From the NCBI GenBank assembly GCA_948567375.1, contig CAOYZS010000006.1, forward strand, positions 930,001-994,000: a stretch of 64,000 nt of DNA, given 5' to 3'. This DNA comes from Lunularia cruciata (taxonomy: Eukaryota > Streptophyta > Marchantiopsida > Lunulariales > Lunulariaceae). The first letter of the stretch is position 1; each line of letters starts with the position of its first letter. A model generated the notes under the pieces. It did not search any database. It was not told the origin of the DNA and worked only from the letters and a program-made list of their open reading frames with translations. Below, in pieces: positions 10,697 through 24,900 of the stretch. Both the position numbers and the translations under genes were made by a program.

Positions 10697-11460
10697 AAAT
10701 CCAGATCCTTAGAGTGCTATTTTGGAATGTTCATTGGCTCACACTACCAAGTACTCAAGCACTAAGCCTTTGTGGGATGATGTTGATCTGATCGATCTTG
10801 TGGAAACATTGGAACATGAAGGAAACCCATTCAAGACATTGAAGGATTAACTCTTGTCGGTTGGAACAAGCGGAGGCAACATAAAGGAAAGTGCTTTGGA
10901 GGTATTGCTATTTATGTCAAATTTATGTCAAATCTGTTTCGCAACAAAATCTATTTTTTTCGTTCCTACCTTCTCTGAAAGTCTTGATGGGTGAACTTTG
11001 AAAAATCAGTCTCTTTGATAGGCCAAGACTCAAGTGGACAATACCAATGGTTGAAGATTGGAGGAGTTGTTACACCTTGCACCCTTATTATTTGTTACTT
11101 TGCTCTATTGACATCACCAATCTATTCAAATGGAGTGCTCAACACCATGCAACGTGGCCACTCCTTAACTATGGATGTGCGTAATACTCTAAGGACAAGA
11201 AAACTCTCCAAGAGAGATACAAGGGAGAAAATGTAAATTTCACATTCAATACTCCGATGTCCCAAAGGAACACCTTCTCTTTATTATATAGCAAAGAGGA
11301 TACTCTCAATGAAAGCTTCACCCTTGGATCAAATACATGGATTGGGACCTTTCAGCCAATTCCATCCTTGGACTAGTTGTTTGGAGGGGTGACATGTCAA
11401 TCCTTGTCCTATCTAGTTGATCCAAAGTTTGACCAAAGGGAATCTTCTTGTAGGAAGCTC
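10697..11460 (+). pseudogene. LINE ORF2 5' part: AP-type endonuclease
   Basis: Just after ORF1 the plus strand reads I-L-R-V-L-F-W-N-V at 10707-10733, the start motif of LINE AP-like endonucleases (L-x-x-x-x-W-N-V/C-x-G). Further pieces in changing frames include G-G-I-A-I-Y-V-K at about 10896 and Q-Y-Q-W-L-K-I at about 11040, matching the middle of the domain. Several stops and frame changes are present. The RT part is missing; recognisable similarity fades by about 11460. Confidence 0.6.
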
Positions 11461-11465
11461 AGAAT

Positions 11466-11953
11466 TACATAGGTGAACTACCCTTGGAAAGCTCTTGACA
11501 AAACAAATCACAAACAAAATAAATCACAGGGGGACCATAGTTGAGCTCATGAGCTCTTTTCAAGTAAAATAATAAAGTATCGAGGAATCCAAAATTACAA
11601 TCCAAACTAATCGATTTTGCTATTTGATAATTGATTTTGCTATTCAAACCGGTGCTTGGGTGCTACGGTGGGTGCTGATGGTTCAAAGATATAAATGGAT
11701 TGCTCGATAGTGCTTGACGATAATTTAAATCGTTTGTGCGCCAAGCCAAGAAGGATTTCATCTTGCTATGCCACATGGTCGGAGAGCCTTGTACTTGATT
11801 TTGCACTTAATCTTATAGTTCCGTTGTTCTGCTGCTGGGATAGCGGACACGGCCCATCAGGTTGGTACATATTCGTGAAATTTTCTGCGGGCGTTTCCTT
11901 TTCTCTATCCAGTTTCTTTGGGGTTGTGTCTGAACTTTTTGCAAGTATCCTTC
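11466..11953. other. Unassigned sequence upstream of the CBP60 gene
   Basis: I see no convincing coding region, LTR end or RNA gene here. A short plus-strand open frame at 11695-11964 has no recognisable motif. Composition changes from AT-rich, repeat-like sequence on the left to more balanced sequence on the right at about 11690. Confidence 0.4.
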
Positions 11954-12068
11954 CAGTGCTCTAAATTTCCCCGAAAAGCAATTATCGAAACACCCTAATA
12001 TAATTAATATACAGTGCTCTAGATTTCCCCGAAAAGCAATTATCGAAACACCTTAATATAATAATATA
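11954..12068. repeat. 58-bp tandem duplication upstream of CBP60
   Basis: Units at 11954-12011 and 12012-12068 both start CAGTGCTCTA and share TTTCCCCGAAAAGCAATTAT; they differ at only a few positions and one small indel near TAATATA. The duplication lies about 0.9 kb upstream of the CBP60 ATG, so it falls in its likely promoter region. Confidence 0.9.
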
Positions 12069-12900
12069 CACTGGTAATCCATTAAAGTTTTATGGCCATG
12101 GACACCCGCCGTAAAGACTTTTGAGTACTCCTCCAACATAAATAGGTAAACCGACCTCCTAGAACACAAGAAGGATGGGAAGACCCATCAAGCCGTACAA
12201 AGGAGAGAGACCCGGTACTCCTCAACTACACCGTGTTAAAGTTTCATCGACCTCCCGTCAAGATATTTACTGGATCTTTACCGAAACCGAAAACCCATTT
12301 TTGAAACCCCTATTTGTAAACATTGTTTTCACGTGTTTTCTACGCGGTCGCCCTTTTCGTTCATTTGTAAACATTTGAACTACCGCAACCCGAGTCCCGG
12401 CAGTTTTCAAGCTTCGGAAAGTGAGATCCTAGGGTCAAAACATGGTAGGATGCGTCATCCATTCTTCGTGGTGACTGGAAAAGTCTCTCGTGGGTGAAGA
12501 TCGTACTGCAAGCACAACCATTTGGGTGGAAGTGCGGGTGTTATTCATTACTCCCTTATTTCCCTCCTGTTGGTCTCGTTAGGCGCTTGTGATTACTTTC
12601 TGATCTCTGCGGTTTCAATAGTTTGAGTTTACTTTTCAAGCATTTACCACAGTAGTTCCCTAACAGTCTTCCGTAGGGATATTCAATCGGCGGACGTTGA
12701 TGTTTGAGCTGGACGTCCTGCTGGATGCTTTGTGGATTTCTTCTTTATACAGCCATCTCATATAATCCGAAGCCGGTGTCACTCAAAGCATTGTAGATAG
12801 CTTGACCTGCGCAGTTTTGTCTGGTGTTCCGCTGATGCTAGGGAACTCCTAAAGTTCGGCTCCAATTCACAGTCGCAAGTCATTAAACTCTAATTTTGTG
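12069..12900 (+). promoter_or_regulatory. Presumed CBP60 promoter and 5' UTR region
   Basis: This 0.8-kb stretch separates the tandem repeat from the CBP60 ATG and has no recognisable transposon. It is less AT-rich than the flanking repeats. I cannot place the transcription start or any binding site with confidence. Confidence 0.35.
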
Positions 12901-12989
12901 ATGGCGAGAGAGAAGAGGCCTTTGGAGAAAACTGCAACAGTAGAAGGAATGCCTGAGGAGAAGCGTCAACGGGTTCCAGCGCTGGCTAG
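12901..12989 (+). CDS. CBP60 exon 1
   Basis: ATG at 12901 opens a short basic leader (residues 1-29 plus two bases) with K-R-P-L and E-K-R-Q-R blocks usual for CBP60 N-termini and suitable as a nuclear localisation signal. The donor is AG|GTACCT after 12989; phase 2. The start was chosen because it opens this conserved leader and fits the splice phase. Confidence 0.88.
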
Positions 12990-15900
12990 GTACCTCCTAA
13001 TTTGTTTCCCTTACAATTCTGGCTGTATTGTCGCCTGCCAATCTCTACAGTAAGTACATGCGATGAGATCGAATTCTTTTTGGTTCAAAGTGATACCCTG
13101 GTACGGTTATGGGTGGTCAAGCAGTGCAAGAAGAAACATATTTCTGAGAATGTTTCTCAACATTTTAGCTGGCGCTGAAAGGTAATTTGCTATGTTGCAG
13201 ATCACAGGTGAGTTAGCGAGAGCTAAATCACGTACTATGTTTTCTTCTAGTTATCCTGGAACACCCAAATTCCCTCCCTTTGAGGCTCGCTGATACTGGA
13301 ATGTTTGTTAACTTTTGCGCATGAGTTCCAGCGTGATCGTTGAAGCGGTGAAAATGGATAGTCTTCAGAAGCTCTGCTCCACTCTTGAGCCTTTACTTCG
13401 ACGGGTGGTAAGCCGCCTACTGTACAGTCTCTTATTCAAAGTAGTTGCTCTAAGATCGGGTACGTAGTTTATACGTTTAGAAGACCATTAAAGATGGTGT
13501 GAACACTTGTATGATTCACGATCGTACTTAATTGTATAGAACAGAAATTCGAGAGGAACACATGGTAGAAGTTGCCAGGGGGACGACTCGTTTTAGACCA
13601 CTCTTGTAGTCTTGGACTGTAGACTTGGATTGAGCGTGCACCATGGCTGTGTCACGTATTTTTCATCACCGCAATGCACGGTTGAGTTGCACCTTGGTGA
13701 CGTTCTTCAACTGTATGATCAATCGCCTCTCTTCACTTTCAAACTTGCTCCATAATAGTCCCTCCTTGAACGTTGAAGTGTTCACGTTCATCTTTAATGC
13801 GAAGTTTGATACGACTTCCACGAGCTCCAGTGATGCAGAGTTTTGAGGCTCCCAATTCACGTATACAAACAGTTGTGTTTGGTAGTCAGGTAGACGTAGT
13901 TGTTCATTTCTACATCCCGAGTCTTGCATGAAGCAGGTAGGGGAGGAAGTGGAGCGCGTTCTTGCGAAGATGACTCCCTCCAAAATCGGTACCAGGTGCG
14001 TGAGTGGCTTGTGTGCATTTCCGGACGCGAGCGTGCACGCAGTTTTTACTCATGAAAAGGCGATACTTTTTTCTCTTGACTATTGGAACCCTTATGTAGG
14101 ATACGTGCATTATTTCTATTGTTGTGTAGGTCATCCCCAAAAAGGATTCATGGTCCCGATGCCAGAAGCCTTAGACTACAGTTCAGAAACAAACTGGCTC
14201 TACCTCTATTTACTGGAAGCAAAGTTGAAGGGGAGCAAGGTTCTGCAATCCATGTCGTTTTGCAAGACTCCAGCTCAGGTCAGGTTGTAACTGGAGGTCC
14301 AGAAGCGTCTGCAAGGCTTGAAGTTGTGGTTCTTGAAGGAGACTTTTCGGTTGATGATGAGGTGGATTGGTCTCGAGAAGATTTTCAGAACCATGAAGTT
14401 CGTGAGCGTGATGGAAAGAGACCACTCTTGACTGGAGATCTCTCTGTCAATCTAAAGGAAGGTGTAGGAACCCTAGGAGAGCTGACCTTTACTGACAACT
14501 CGAGTTGGATAAGGAGCCGGAAGTTTCGCCTGGGAGTCAAAATATCTTCTGGATATTGCGAGGGTCTTCGCCTTCGGGAGGCAAAGACTGATCCATTTAC
14601 TGTGAAGGACCACCGTGGAGAGTGTAAGATTTGATTTATATGCACCAAAGGTTTTCTTTGCAATGTCTAGACTCCGATATGCCTCAGAACTAACAACACT
14701 AGTCTAATTAGTGCCACGTCAGACATTAGGACGCCCAGCATGTACGTGTGGAAAATATGAGCTACGCTTTCTAATTTCTACCAAAAGTTTTCACCAAGTA
14801 TTCTTATATTATGCCCTTTTATTTTTTGCAGTTGATTTTCCCACGTGAAAACATCTGGTAAATTCTTTGTAGCGTGAAGCGCAGCAACACCTTAACAATT
14901 TGTCCTTCTGTCTTTTTTGCATAGTGTACAAAAAGCACTACCCACCAGCGTTACATGACGAAGTTTGGCGACTTGACAAGATTGGAAAGGATGGTGCTTT
15001 CCACAAGCGGCTCAACTTGTCCAGTATTCAGACTGTGGAGGATTTTCTGAGGCTTGTTGTTATGGACCCTCAGAAGCTGCGGAATGTAAGTCTGCATTTC
15101 TTTAGTCTTGTTCAAGAAATACTCACGTTGTGACTGGTAACGAGTCTTGGCTGTACTTTTCTGAAGCATCATAGCTCGTGTTGAACATTTCATCTCATAG
15201 CACGTAGGGCCTGACCGCATCCGGAGCGGTTGCCAGAAACCTTTGGGAGAGAACCCTTCAATTCTAACAGTTTTCGCTACTGCTATTCTATGGCAATGAA
15301 GGAGTCAATGAGTACTGCTGGTGCCTTGATGCTCACTAACTCTGTCGTCTTCATGGTTTTTAAACTGCTGCTAACATTTACATATTAGTGCATTCTGCAC
15401 GGAACCTGCCTCACGCACTTAACTTATTCACAGTCTTGACATACTTCTCTTGGGCACAAGTTTCTTTATTGTATTTTCTGCATCTTTTCTTTTCTGCCTA
15501 GGTCACATTCAACCTACGTTGGAACTATACACTTTTTCACCCATCCATGAACACGGCCTCTCTCTGCAGGGATGTCAGCAGTACTGTTTTTCAGTCCTTT
15601 AGTCATCCTTCTTTACCGTCCCTTTAGTAACCTTTTCATCTGTTTGGAACTTTGGAATCCAGCTATCAATGAGCACATTCAGGAACATTTAGCCGAGTCT
15701 ATTCAGTAGTTTGGTTCTCCTACATAGGACACTATGAAAGAGCACTTGGCCTGTTTTGATTTTATGTGTCACCTTGGACTAACTGAACTAACGAAGTCGT
15801 CACTGAATTTTCTGTTCGTAGATTTCCAAGGATTTCAGCTTTTTGATGCTCGTCTCACCTGCAGTGACTAGATTTAGATTTGGTTGCATGTCACCAGGAT

Positions 15901-18900
15901 GACCTCTTCTTCGCCGTGTTGACATGTTATGTAACTATTTCCCAGCTGCTTCCTGCTTCTACTTGTCCACCAAATATACCTTTCTCTTCAAGACTTAATG
16001 AACAAGAGTTGCAGTTGTACAAGGCCTCCCCACTTTCTGTCTGTAATCCATATGGGAAGTAACAGAGTCTGTGCTGTAGACTCATGGGCGCTGATGCGGT
16101 CGTTTGTGCTTCCGAGTAGGCTTACTATGGCAGTTTGACTGCTTCCTTCTAATGTTTATTATTTTGGTACACATGTCCTCATAGCGCATGTTGTTGTATA
16201 CAATCCAGTCCTGTCCATCATACTGTCAAGGACGGCATCTGTCCTCATTTCTTTATATCCAGTCCTGGCCATTAATATACTTACACATGCTGTTCTAGAC
16301 TGTTGGTGTCTTGACACCTGGTCCCATCCTGCAGGCTCCCTCGCATCTTCCAAGGCTTACATTCTCACACTTCACTTGCGTTTTAATTTGTCAGCTGGTT
16401 CCTTTCTTCTGGCAAGGAGCCAGAAGAAAGGAACCACTTACTTCTCCCATTTGGAGTTGGCTCGCCCCCTTTCGCTGCACCGGGCTGATTGGATCTCACC
16501 CCTTTTACTTTTATTGAGCTTCTCTTTTTGATCCGCTGTATTGGAGAACTGTGCCTTGTTATGCGTGCATTTCTTCTAATAGTTGTTTTTGTTTCAGGGC
16601 TTCACCAGGTATGTTGTTATTACTCCTCTTCCATTGCACACTGTGATTGTTTCTTTGCACATCCTCAGCCTATTGCCAGGTTCCTTTCGATTTCCTTGAT
16701 TTTTCTGTTCCTTACTTGTTTGGTTTGCTCCTTCCTTCCACTTGCTAACGATTTACGACAGGTTCCACTTGCCATCTCCAGTTCACATTGCCCCACATAA
16801 GTCTAAGCCTATTTCTTTCTGCAACAGTCTTAATCTTTTTTGAGCAGCACTTAAGGGAGCAACTGAGTTTGCCTTGGCAGTCATAAGCTTTCGAACACAA
16901 ATTCAGTACAAGGAGTACTGGCATTTGCCTAGCTACTTAAGCACTGTGTTAGTCACTGATGAAGTCGTTTGTGCTTTCATGAGGTGTACTGTGACCGCCT
17001 TTCTGCTTCCATCTGTGTTTTTGCTGTTTTAGGACTCATGTGTTTATAGCACATGATGTGATATAATCTGATGAGTACCACAGTTTCTGCTCCTTGAAGT
17101 AGATGGTCTGTTAGTCATTCTAATCTCTGATGTATCAGACATCACTAACACTCAAGAGTACTCGACCTCTCTCTCTTGTATAAGAGCTCAAAGACAGCGC
17201 ACAAGTTCACTCGCGCAGTATTACTAACACCCAACACTGATAGCATAGAACACACTTGAGATAATGTTAAGCAGCTCAGGACTTCACAAAACCCAAGGGT
17301 TGGTGTTGGGAATCACCCTTGTAGAAGAACTAACTCAAACAAGTGCAGAAAATACTCATATATACACATAAACAAACCTTAGGAGACTGCTTTGCACAAC
17401 CTTAATTAGAGCTGCACCTCACTTTACCCTAAGCAGATGGCAGAGCTCTAGAGGAATTTAACAAAGTCATAAAAACTAGAGAATCCACTAAACTAGAGAT
17501 TAACTAAAACTAACACTCCCACTTAATGAGAGTTTAGGACAACTCCCATTTTTACTACATATTTCGTGTGCTCTTTAGGTAGTGCTTTTGTAAACACATC
17601 TGCTGTCTTCGCCTGTGTAGTACAGTAAACTAACTTCACAACATTCTCCTTTTTCTCCTCTACAAATCTTCTTCTAATCTCAATGTGCTTAGTCCTTGGG
17701 TGATGTACAGGGTTTTTGCTGGGTGCTATACTTCCTGTGTTGTCACAGTACAATGTAGCAGGATTTTCCTGTGCAAAATCCAGCTCCTTAAGAAGTCTCC
17801 TGTTCCAGATGACTTCTTGAGTAGCATTTGAGGCAGTCATAAATTCTGCCTCAGTAGTAGACAGTGCAACAGATGTTTGCTGTTTACTACGCCAACTGAT
17901 TGCTCCACCACTAAGCATGATTACATATTCACTAGTACACTGCTCTTATCTGTGTCATCTCCTCAACTAGCATCCGTATATGCTTCAAGAGTAGGAGCAA
18001 GTATGTTCCCTTGCTTTCTGTACTCCAAGGATGCATCTTGAGTACCCTTTAGTATCTGAATACTCTCTTTATACCTTTCCAATGTGTTTGTGCAGGGTTG
18101 CTAGTATATCTAGCTAGTGCTCCCACTGCATAGCATATATCTGGTATTGTACAGACCATGATAAGCATTAGAGAACCAAGAGCACTCTGATACAACATTT
18201 TGTCACAGTGATTCACCTCCCCATCTATGATTCTGCTGTGCTTCCACCCTAGATCAAGAGGTGTAGAGACAGGATTCGCCTCTGTCATCTGATACTTAGC
18301 TAGTATGGATCTCACATACTGTGGTTGGAGTGATTCGGATCCATCCTACTTCTCTGTCTCTGCTCACTTTGATTCCCAAAACGAGTTTTACAGGACCAAG
18401 GATATCATCTCAAAAACAGGGCACAAAAGATTTATCACTCCATTGATAGATTCACTGTTCCCCAACAGTAATAGATCATCTACATATACAGCTATGTATA
18501 CATCATCTAGTATACACACTCATGTCAGAATCTGCTTGTTTGAAATCCTGCTCTCTCAAGTATGAGTCTAGTTTCTCATACCAGGCCAAACAGTTTCAGA
18601 ACAAACATGCTACTTGTATATAGGAGTTACTCTTGGTATGTTTCCAGGTTTAGTGGATTCATGCTATCATTTGAGCAGTTGTCAGTTATCTTGTATACAT
18701 TACATACCTTGCATCGCATTTGCATTCAATGAGTTCTGGTCATCGAACGGCTTCTGTCCTCTTTTATTTATGCTATCATTCGATGGATTCAGCTCAGTTT
18801 GAACTGAAAGCACCTTCTCTGCACAAATGCTTCAGCGCCTCGCTGAACAGGACTTCTTTGAACACCAGGAAGTTGCTGCCTCAGTTCTCGAAACTGATCA

Positions 18901-21900
18901 TCAATACAGTTCTTGTCTGGTGGATGATGTTCTTATTTGGAAACCTCTACATCACCTCGGGGAATCAACTTTTCTATCAAGATATTGGGACTCCTATGGG
19001 TACACCTTGTGCAGTCTTTGAGGCTAATCTGTACCTCTTCACCTACGAAATTGAATTCATTTGCAGATCAGTGGATGCTAATGATTTCGATCTACTGAGC
19101 CTTCTGCCCCAAGTTCAGAGAACCGTAGCTGATCTTCTAGTTGTAAGCTCCGGTCTCTATAACTTTATGGACTTCATGTATAAGGATGATGCTGCAAGAG
19201 GAGTTGGGATCTATTGCAGACTTTCTTGCAGGTTAGTCCCAACTCACTTTGGAACACATTGTGATTACCTTGACTGTAGAATTACGTACAATGACTTCCA
19301 TCTTCGTCTCCATCTAGCAATAAGAAAGAGCTGCCTCGTTTTGCTCATATTAAGGCCATCTGGCCACCTCATGTTCCCTCAGATATTTCCTCCAAGAGCA
19401 AACTAGGAATCTATTAAATCAATGTTTTCTTTCAGGTATTCACAAGATATGTCTCGATTCCTTTCCTTTCTTGTGCTCACGATTATGTAACTTCTCTTTG
19501 CTCGTAATCATTCATTCTGCAGTTAGGTTTATTATGATTATTTTTGTTCTTGCACCTTAGGTGACCCTTTCTTCCCAATTTCTACGAAATTATTATAGGC
19601 TTTAAAGAAATTCACTACATGGCCTTGGTAGTTCCCGCAGAAGTACCAGCTTTTCCTTACTTCACACTGTTACTGCTTTGAGCAGCACTTCTGGAAGCAA
19701 CCGAGTTTGCCTTGGCACTCATGAGCTTTGGAACAGAAACTCTAGGGGTACTGGCTGACTGAGCTTTTGAACAGAAACTCGTTCCAAGGGTACTAGCATT
19801 CGCCCAGGTACGAGGAGTAATGGCATTCGCCCAGGTATTTCGGCACTGTGTTAGGCACTGATGAATGGTGAAGTCTCTGTGTGTGTGTTACTTACTATGA
19901 CTGCCTTTCTGCTTCCTTCTTTAGTGTTTCAAGATTCGTGAGTTCATAGCGAATGCTGTGATGTAATATCCAGTCTCTTTTGCTCTGCTCTCTTCTCCTA
20001 ATATCCACTTTCGATCTACTATATCCTGTCCTATCAGGTTACATTTACTCATGCGTTAATTTGATCAGATGTCCCTATCTTGTATATTTTACATATCCTG
20101 CATTGATGGTCAATTGCTTATTGATGGTCGATTGCACACTGTTTTACATAGCTCGAATTTTTTTGGTTTTCTGCCATGTGAACATCAATGATTTGCTTAT
20201 GGACACTGGGCCCTTTGCTTATGGACAAGTGGGCGCACCTTGTCCTTCACTTCATCCGAGGCAGATTTTGCCTCCTTTCTTTGCCCTTTCGCGTGATGCC
20301 CTAACTCTTTTCAGGCTTTTCCTTGCTTCTCTATTCTTTCCTTCTCACACTTCTTACAATTCGCCTTTGTTTTTCCTGTTTGAGTTGACTCGTCCATTCC
20401 TGTGCAGTGCTGATGCTTCTTGCTCCCTACTCGTATCAGTAAGGAACCTCTGCTTGACTATGTCTCATTGCTGTGTCCTGGATTTTCTCTCCTAATGAAT
20501 GTTTGTGATTTCAGGAATCCATTAGGTATGTCTCAATTTCTTCCTTCCTCTTACTCATGTGTATCTTTTCTTTCTTGCCTGATCCTCATTATGCGGCTGA
20601 GACTCCTGCGCTTCTTTATGTGCCTACACTTCTTCTTGCCCTTTCTTTCCCCACTTCCATTTCAGTTCTTCTGTTTTTTTGACATTCCCACTACTTATAA
20701 GTGGCACTTTAGGGGGGCAACCTTGGCACTCATGAGCTTTCGAGCAGAAACTCGATACAAGGGGTACTGACAATTGCTCAGCTACTTCAGCAGTGCTTGA
20801 GGCACTGATGAAGTTGCAGGTGTTTTTGTGGAGGTTTACCATGGTCACCTTCTGCTTCCCTTTGCTGTTTAGTGGCTCAAGACTCAAGCGTCTATAGTGC
20901 TTGTTGCGATATACTTTGATGATAACCTTTCTTCCTAGTCTTTGAAGTAGATGGTCTATCCTCAATCATTCTGACTTCTGATGTATCAGACATCCTAGCA
21001 CTCAACTTTCCCGGTCTCACCAGAGTAGACACTCGTGATTGCACTCGGCTATACTCAACTCACTCTCTCTCAGAGCCTTCAAAGATAATACATAGCAGCA
21101 CTTACGCAGCATGAAAGGTACCCAGTGGTAAGCAGCATAGAACAAACCTAAAACAAGGTACAAGGTGGTGAGAATGATCCTTGTATGAGAACTTAAGAAA
21201 ACAAGAGTAGAAACCACTCTTATATACACATAAGCAAACCCTAGAGGGTTGCTTTGCAAGACCCTAATTAGGGCTGTGCCCCCTCTTTACCCTAAGTATA
21301 TTTAACAGAGTTTCTAGAGGAATGTAACAAAGCCCTAAAAGTAGAGAAGTCACTAAACTAGAGATTAGCTAAATCTAACATACTTTATATCCTGTTTTTT
21401 ATTGCTTCGCTCTTGTTACCCTGTTACACTTCGACCCGTTTTTGCAGCCACACCTCCCAATAACTCTTGTATTGTTCCACTCCTCCATTCCCCAGCTAAT
21501 CCCTCCCTAGTATTTTTCCTTCGCTCTTTTGACTGATTCCTGGTTCGACCTCTTGCGCCTACAGTGTTCCCACCCGACTCCAGCCAACATTCTTAATCTT
21601 TACCATTCATGCACTGCTTACTGGCGGGCTATTACATAACGTTTCCTATTTCTCGTAGTGGTTTGCATAGATGTTCTCGTTTTCATGTTGTTTCCTATTT
21701 CTTGCAGTGGTTTGCATAGATGTTCTCGATTTCATGTTGTTTACTAGTCCATTAGCCATAAGTTATTCTGAATTTGTTTCAGTTATGCTTTTGCTGCAGG
21801 TTACATCCGAGAAATTCTACCTTAGGGATTTATCACTATTCTAGCATTGTGAATCATTTACATATTGCTTACCGATCCTTTGTATTTCATGATCATTTGC

Positions 21901-24900
21901 ATTTCATGAGTTCTGGATAACCCGTTCCCAGAACGGCTTCTGCTCTCATATATCCTGACCTCTTTTGCTGCTGCTTCCCTTTGCTGTTTAGTGTCTCAGG
22001 ACTCAAGCGTCCATAGCGCTTCTTGCGATATACTTTGATGAGAACTTCTGTTCCTGTGCTTTGAAGTAGAAGGTTTGGTCTATCAGTCCCTCTAATCTCT
22101 GATGGATCAGACATCACTACTGCAATACTAGACGTCTCTCAATATATCAGAGTTCAAAGGCAACAGACAAGTTCACTCACGCAGCAGGTGTGTTCTATGC
22201 TGTTTCCAACTAAGAAACAACATAGAACACACCTGAACACACCTGAGGTGATGTAAAGCAGCTCAGGATTTCATGATATGCTATGGGTTGGTGCTAGGAA
22301 TCAACTTTGTAGAAGAATTTAACTAAACATGAGCAGAGAGCACTCAATTATACACACAAGCAAGCCCCAAGAGGTTGCTTTACAGAACCCTAATTAGGAC
22401 CCTCACTTTACCTTAATCATGCATCTAGCCTAATCATGCATCTAGTAGAGCTCTAGAAGAGACAAATAAAGCACTGAAAAGGAACTAGAAGTCATTAAAC
22501 TAGAGATTAACTCAACTAACACTCTCACTTAATGAGAGTTGAGGACAATTCTCATTTCTACAGCACATTTTATGTGTTTATCTTTAGGTAGTGCTTTTGT
22601 AAACACATCTGCTGTCATCTCCTGTGTAGGACAGTAAACTAACTTCACTACATTCTCCTTCTCTTTCTCTTCTACAAATCTTCCTCTAATCTCCTTGGGT
22701 GATGTACAGGATTTTTGCTGAGTGCTATGCTTTCTGTATTGTCACAGTACAATGTAGTAGCACTTTCCTGCTCAAAACCCAGCTCCTTAAGAAGTCTCCT
22801 GTTCCAGATGACTTCTTGAGTAGCATTTGAGGCAGTCATAAATTCTGCCTCAGTAGTAGACAGTGCAACAGATGTTTGCTGTTTACTACGCAAGCTGATG
22901 GCTCCACCACTAAGCATGATTACATATCCACTAATTAATCTGCTATTATCTGTGTGATCTCCTCAACTAGCATCTGTATATGCTTCAAGAGTAGAAGCAA
23001 GTATGTTCCCTTGCTTTCTGTACTCCAAGAATGCATCTTGAGTACCTTTAAGTATCTGAATACTCTCAGTCATACCTTTCCAATGTACTTGTGCAGGGTT
23101 GCTAGTATATCTAGCTAGTGCTCCCACTGCATAGCATATATATGTTCTTGTACAGACCATGATAAACATCAGAGAACCAAGAACACTCTGATACAACGTT
23201 TTGTCACAGTGATTCACCTCCCCATCTATGATTCTGCGGTGCTTCCACCCCAGATCAAGAGGTGTAGAGACAGGATTTGCCTCTGTCATCTGATACTTAG
23301 CTACTATGGATCTCACATACTGTTGTTAGAGTGATTCGGATCCATCCTGTTTCTCTGTCTCTGCTCACTTTGATTCCCAAAACGAGTTTTACAGGACCAA
23401 GGATAGTCATCTCAAAAACAGAGCACAAGAAATCTATCACTCCATTGATAGATTCACTGTTCCCCAACAGTAATAGATCATCTACATATACAACTATGTA
23501 TACATCATCTCTATATACACACGCATGTCAGAATCTGCTCGTTTGAAATCCTGCTCTCTCAAGTATGAGTCTAGTTTCTCATACCAGGCTCTAGGAGCTT
23601 GCTTAAGACCATATAAAGCCTTCTTAAGCAAAGCATACTTTTCCTTTGCCTTCAGTATATCCATCTGGAACATCCATGTAGATAGTGTCTCTGAAATCTC
23701 CATTGAGAAAGGTTGTTTTTACATCTAACTGCTCCACTTCCTAATCTCTTTCTGCTGCAAGAGCTAGAAGCATGCAACTAGATCCATACCTGGCAACAGG
23801 TGCAAAAGTTTCTGAATAATCTATTGATGCTTTCTGATTGAGGCCCTTTGCAACAAGTCTTGCCTTGTACTTCAGGATCTCATTCTCAGCTCCACGTTTG
23901 ACCCTGAAAACCCATTTACAACCAATTGCTTTCCTACCTGGTGGTAAAGCAGTTAGTACCCATGTACCATTAGTCTGAAGAGACTTCTTCTCTTCTGCTA
24001 CAGCCAACTCCCACTGACTTGAATCTGGTCTGAGCATAGCTTGTTGTAAAGTATCTGGATCACAATCTTCATGACTGATGTAAGATTCATCTAACATCTC
24101 TTCTGATAGAAAGCCAAGTCTGTCAATAGGTTTTCTATCTCTCTGGGATCTTCTTGGCTCTGTGCCCAGAAGATTCATGCCATCTCTTGACATCTCTGAA
24201 ATCTCATTCAGAGATTCTGCATCTTCAATCTGCTTCTGGGAGTCGTCTTCTGTAGTATCAGAATCAGAAACCACCGTCTGTTTAGGCCTTCTTTTGTACA
24301 CCTTCAGATTCTCCTTTGGTGAACCATCAGCTTCAGGTAGAGATTGCTCTTCTGATGATTGATCTGAAAAACTGACTCTGCAGCTTGGGAAGATAGATTG
24401 ATCAGGGTGATCAAACTGATCAGCTTGCTTCTGCAACTCATCCCTGTTCTCACTCCAAGTCCTGAATTCATCAAAGAGTACATCTCTACTTCTGATGATC
24501 TGTCCAGACTTAGGATTGTACAGAAGATATCCTTTTAGTCTCTCTTCATATCCTACAAAAAGCATTCTCTCAGCCTTCTCTGTGAACTTCCTCCTCTGCT
24601 CCTTGGGGATATGAACATAGGCAGGACATCCAAAAACTTTCAAAGTTGAAAGATTAGGTGTCTTACCACTCCAGCATTCTTCAGGAGTTCTTCCTTGCAA
24701 TGCTGTGGTACCACTTATATTTCTAAGAAAATTTGCAGTGCTAATTGCAGCACCCCAAAACGTTCTCTCCAGCTTGGCATGTTGGAGCATGGCCAATGCT
24801 TTGTCCACCAGTGTCCTATTCAGCCTTTGTGCAACTCCATTCTGTGCAGGACTGTCTCTGGCAGTAGAGTCTAGGAAGATTCCTTTCTCTGACAGAAAAG

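Noticed and set aside
19980-20495. 171-codon plus-strand open frame, and a similar 204-codon frame at 35790-36404
   Set aside because: They lie in T/C-rich PLE repeat and give Leu/Phe/Ser-rich strings. Their position is not conserved between repeat copies, so they are compositional.
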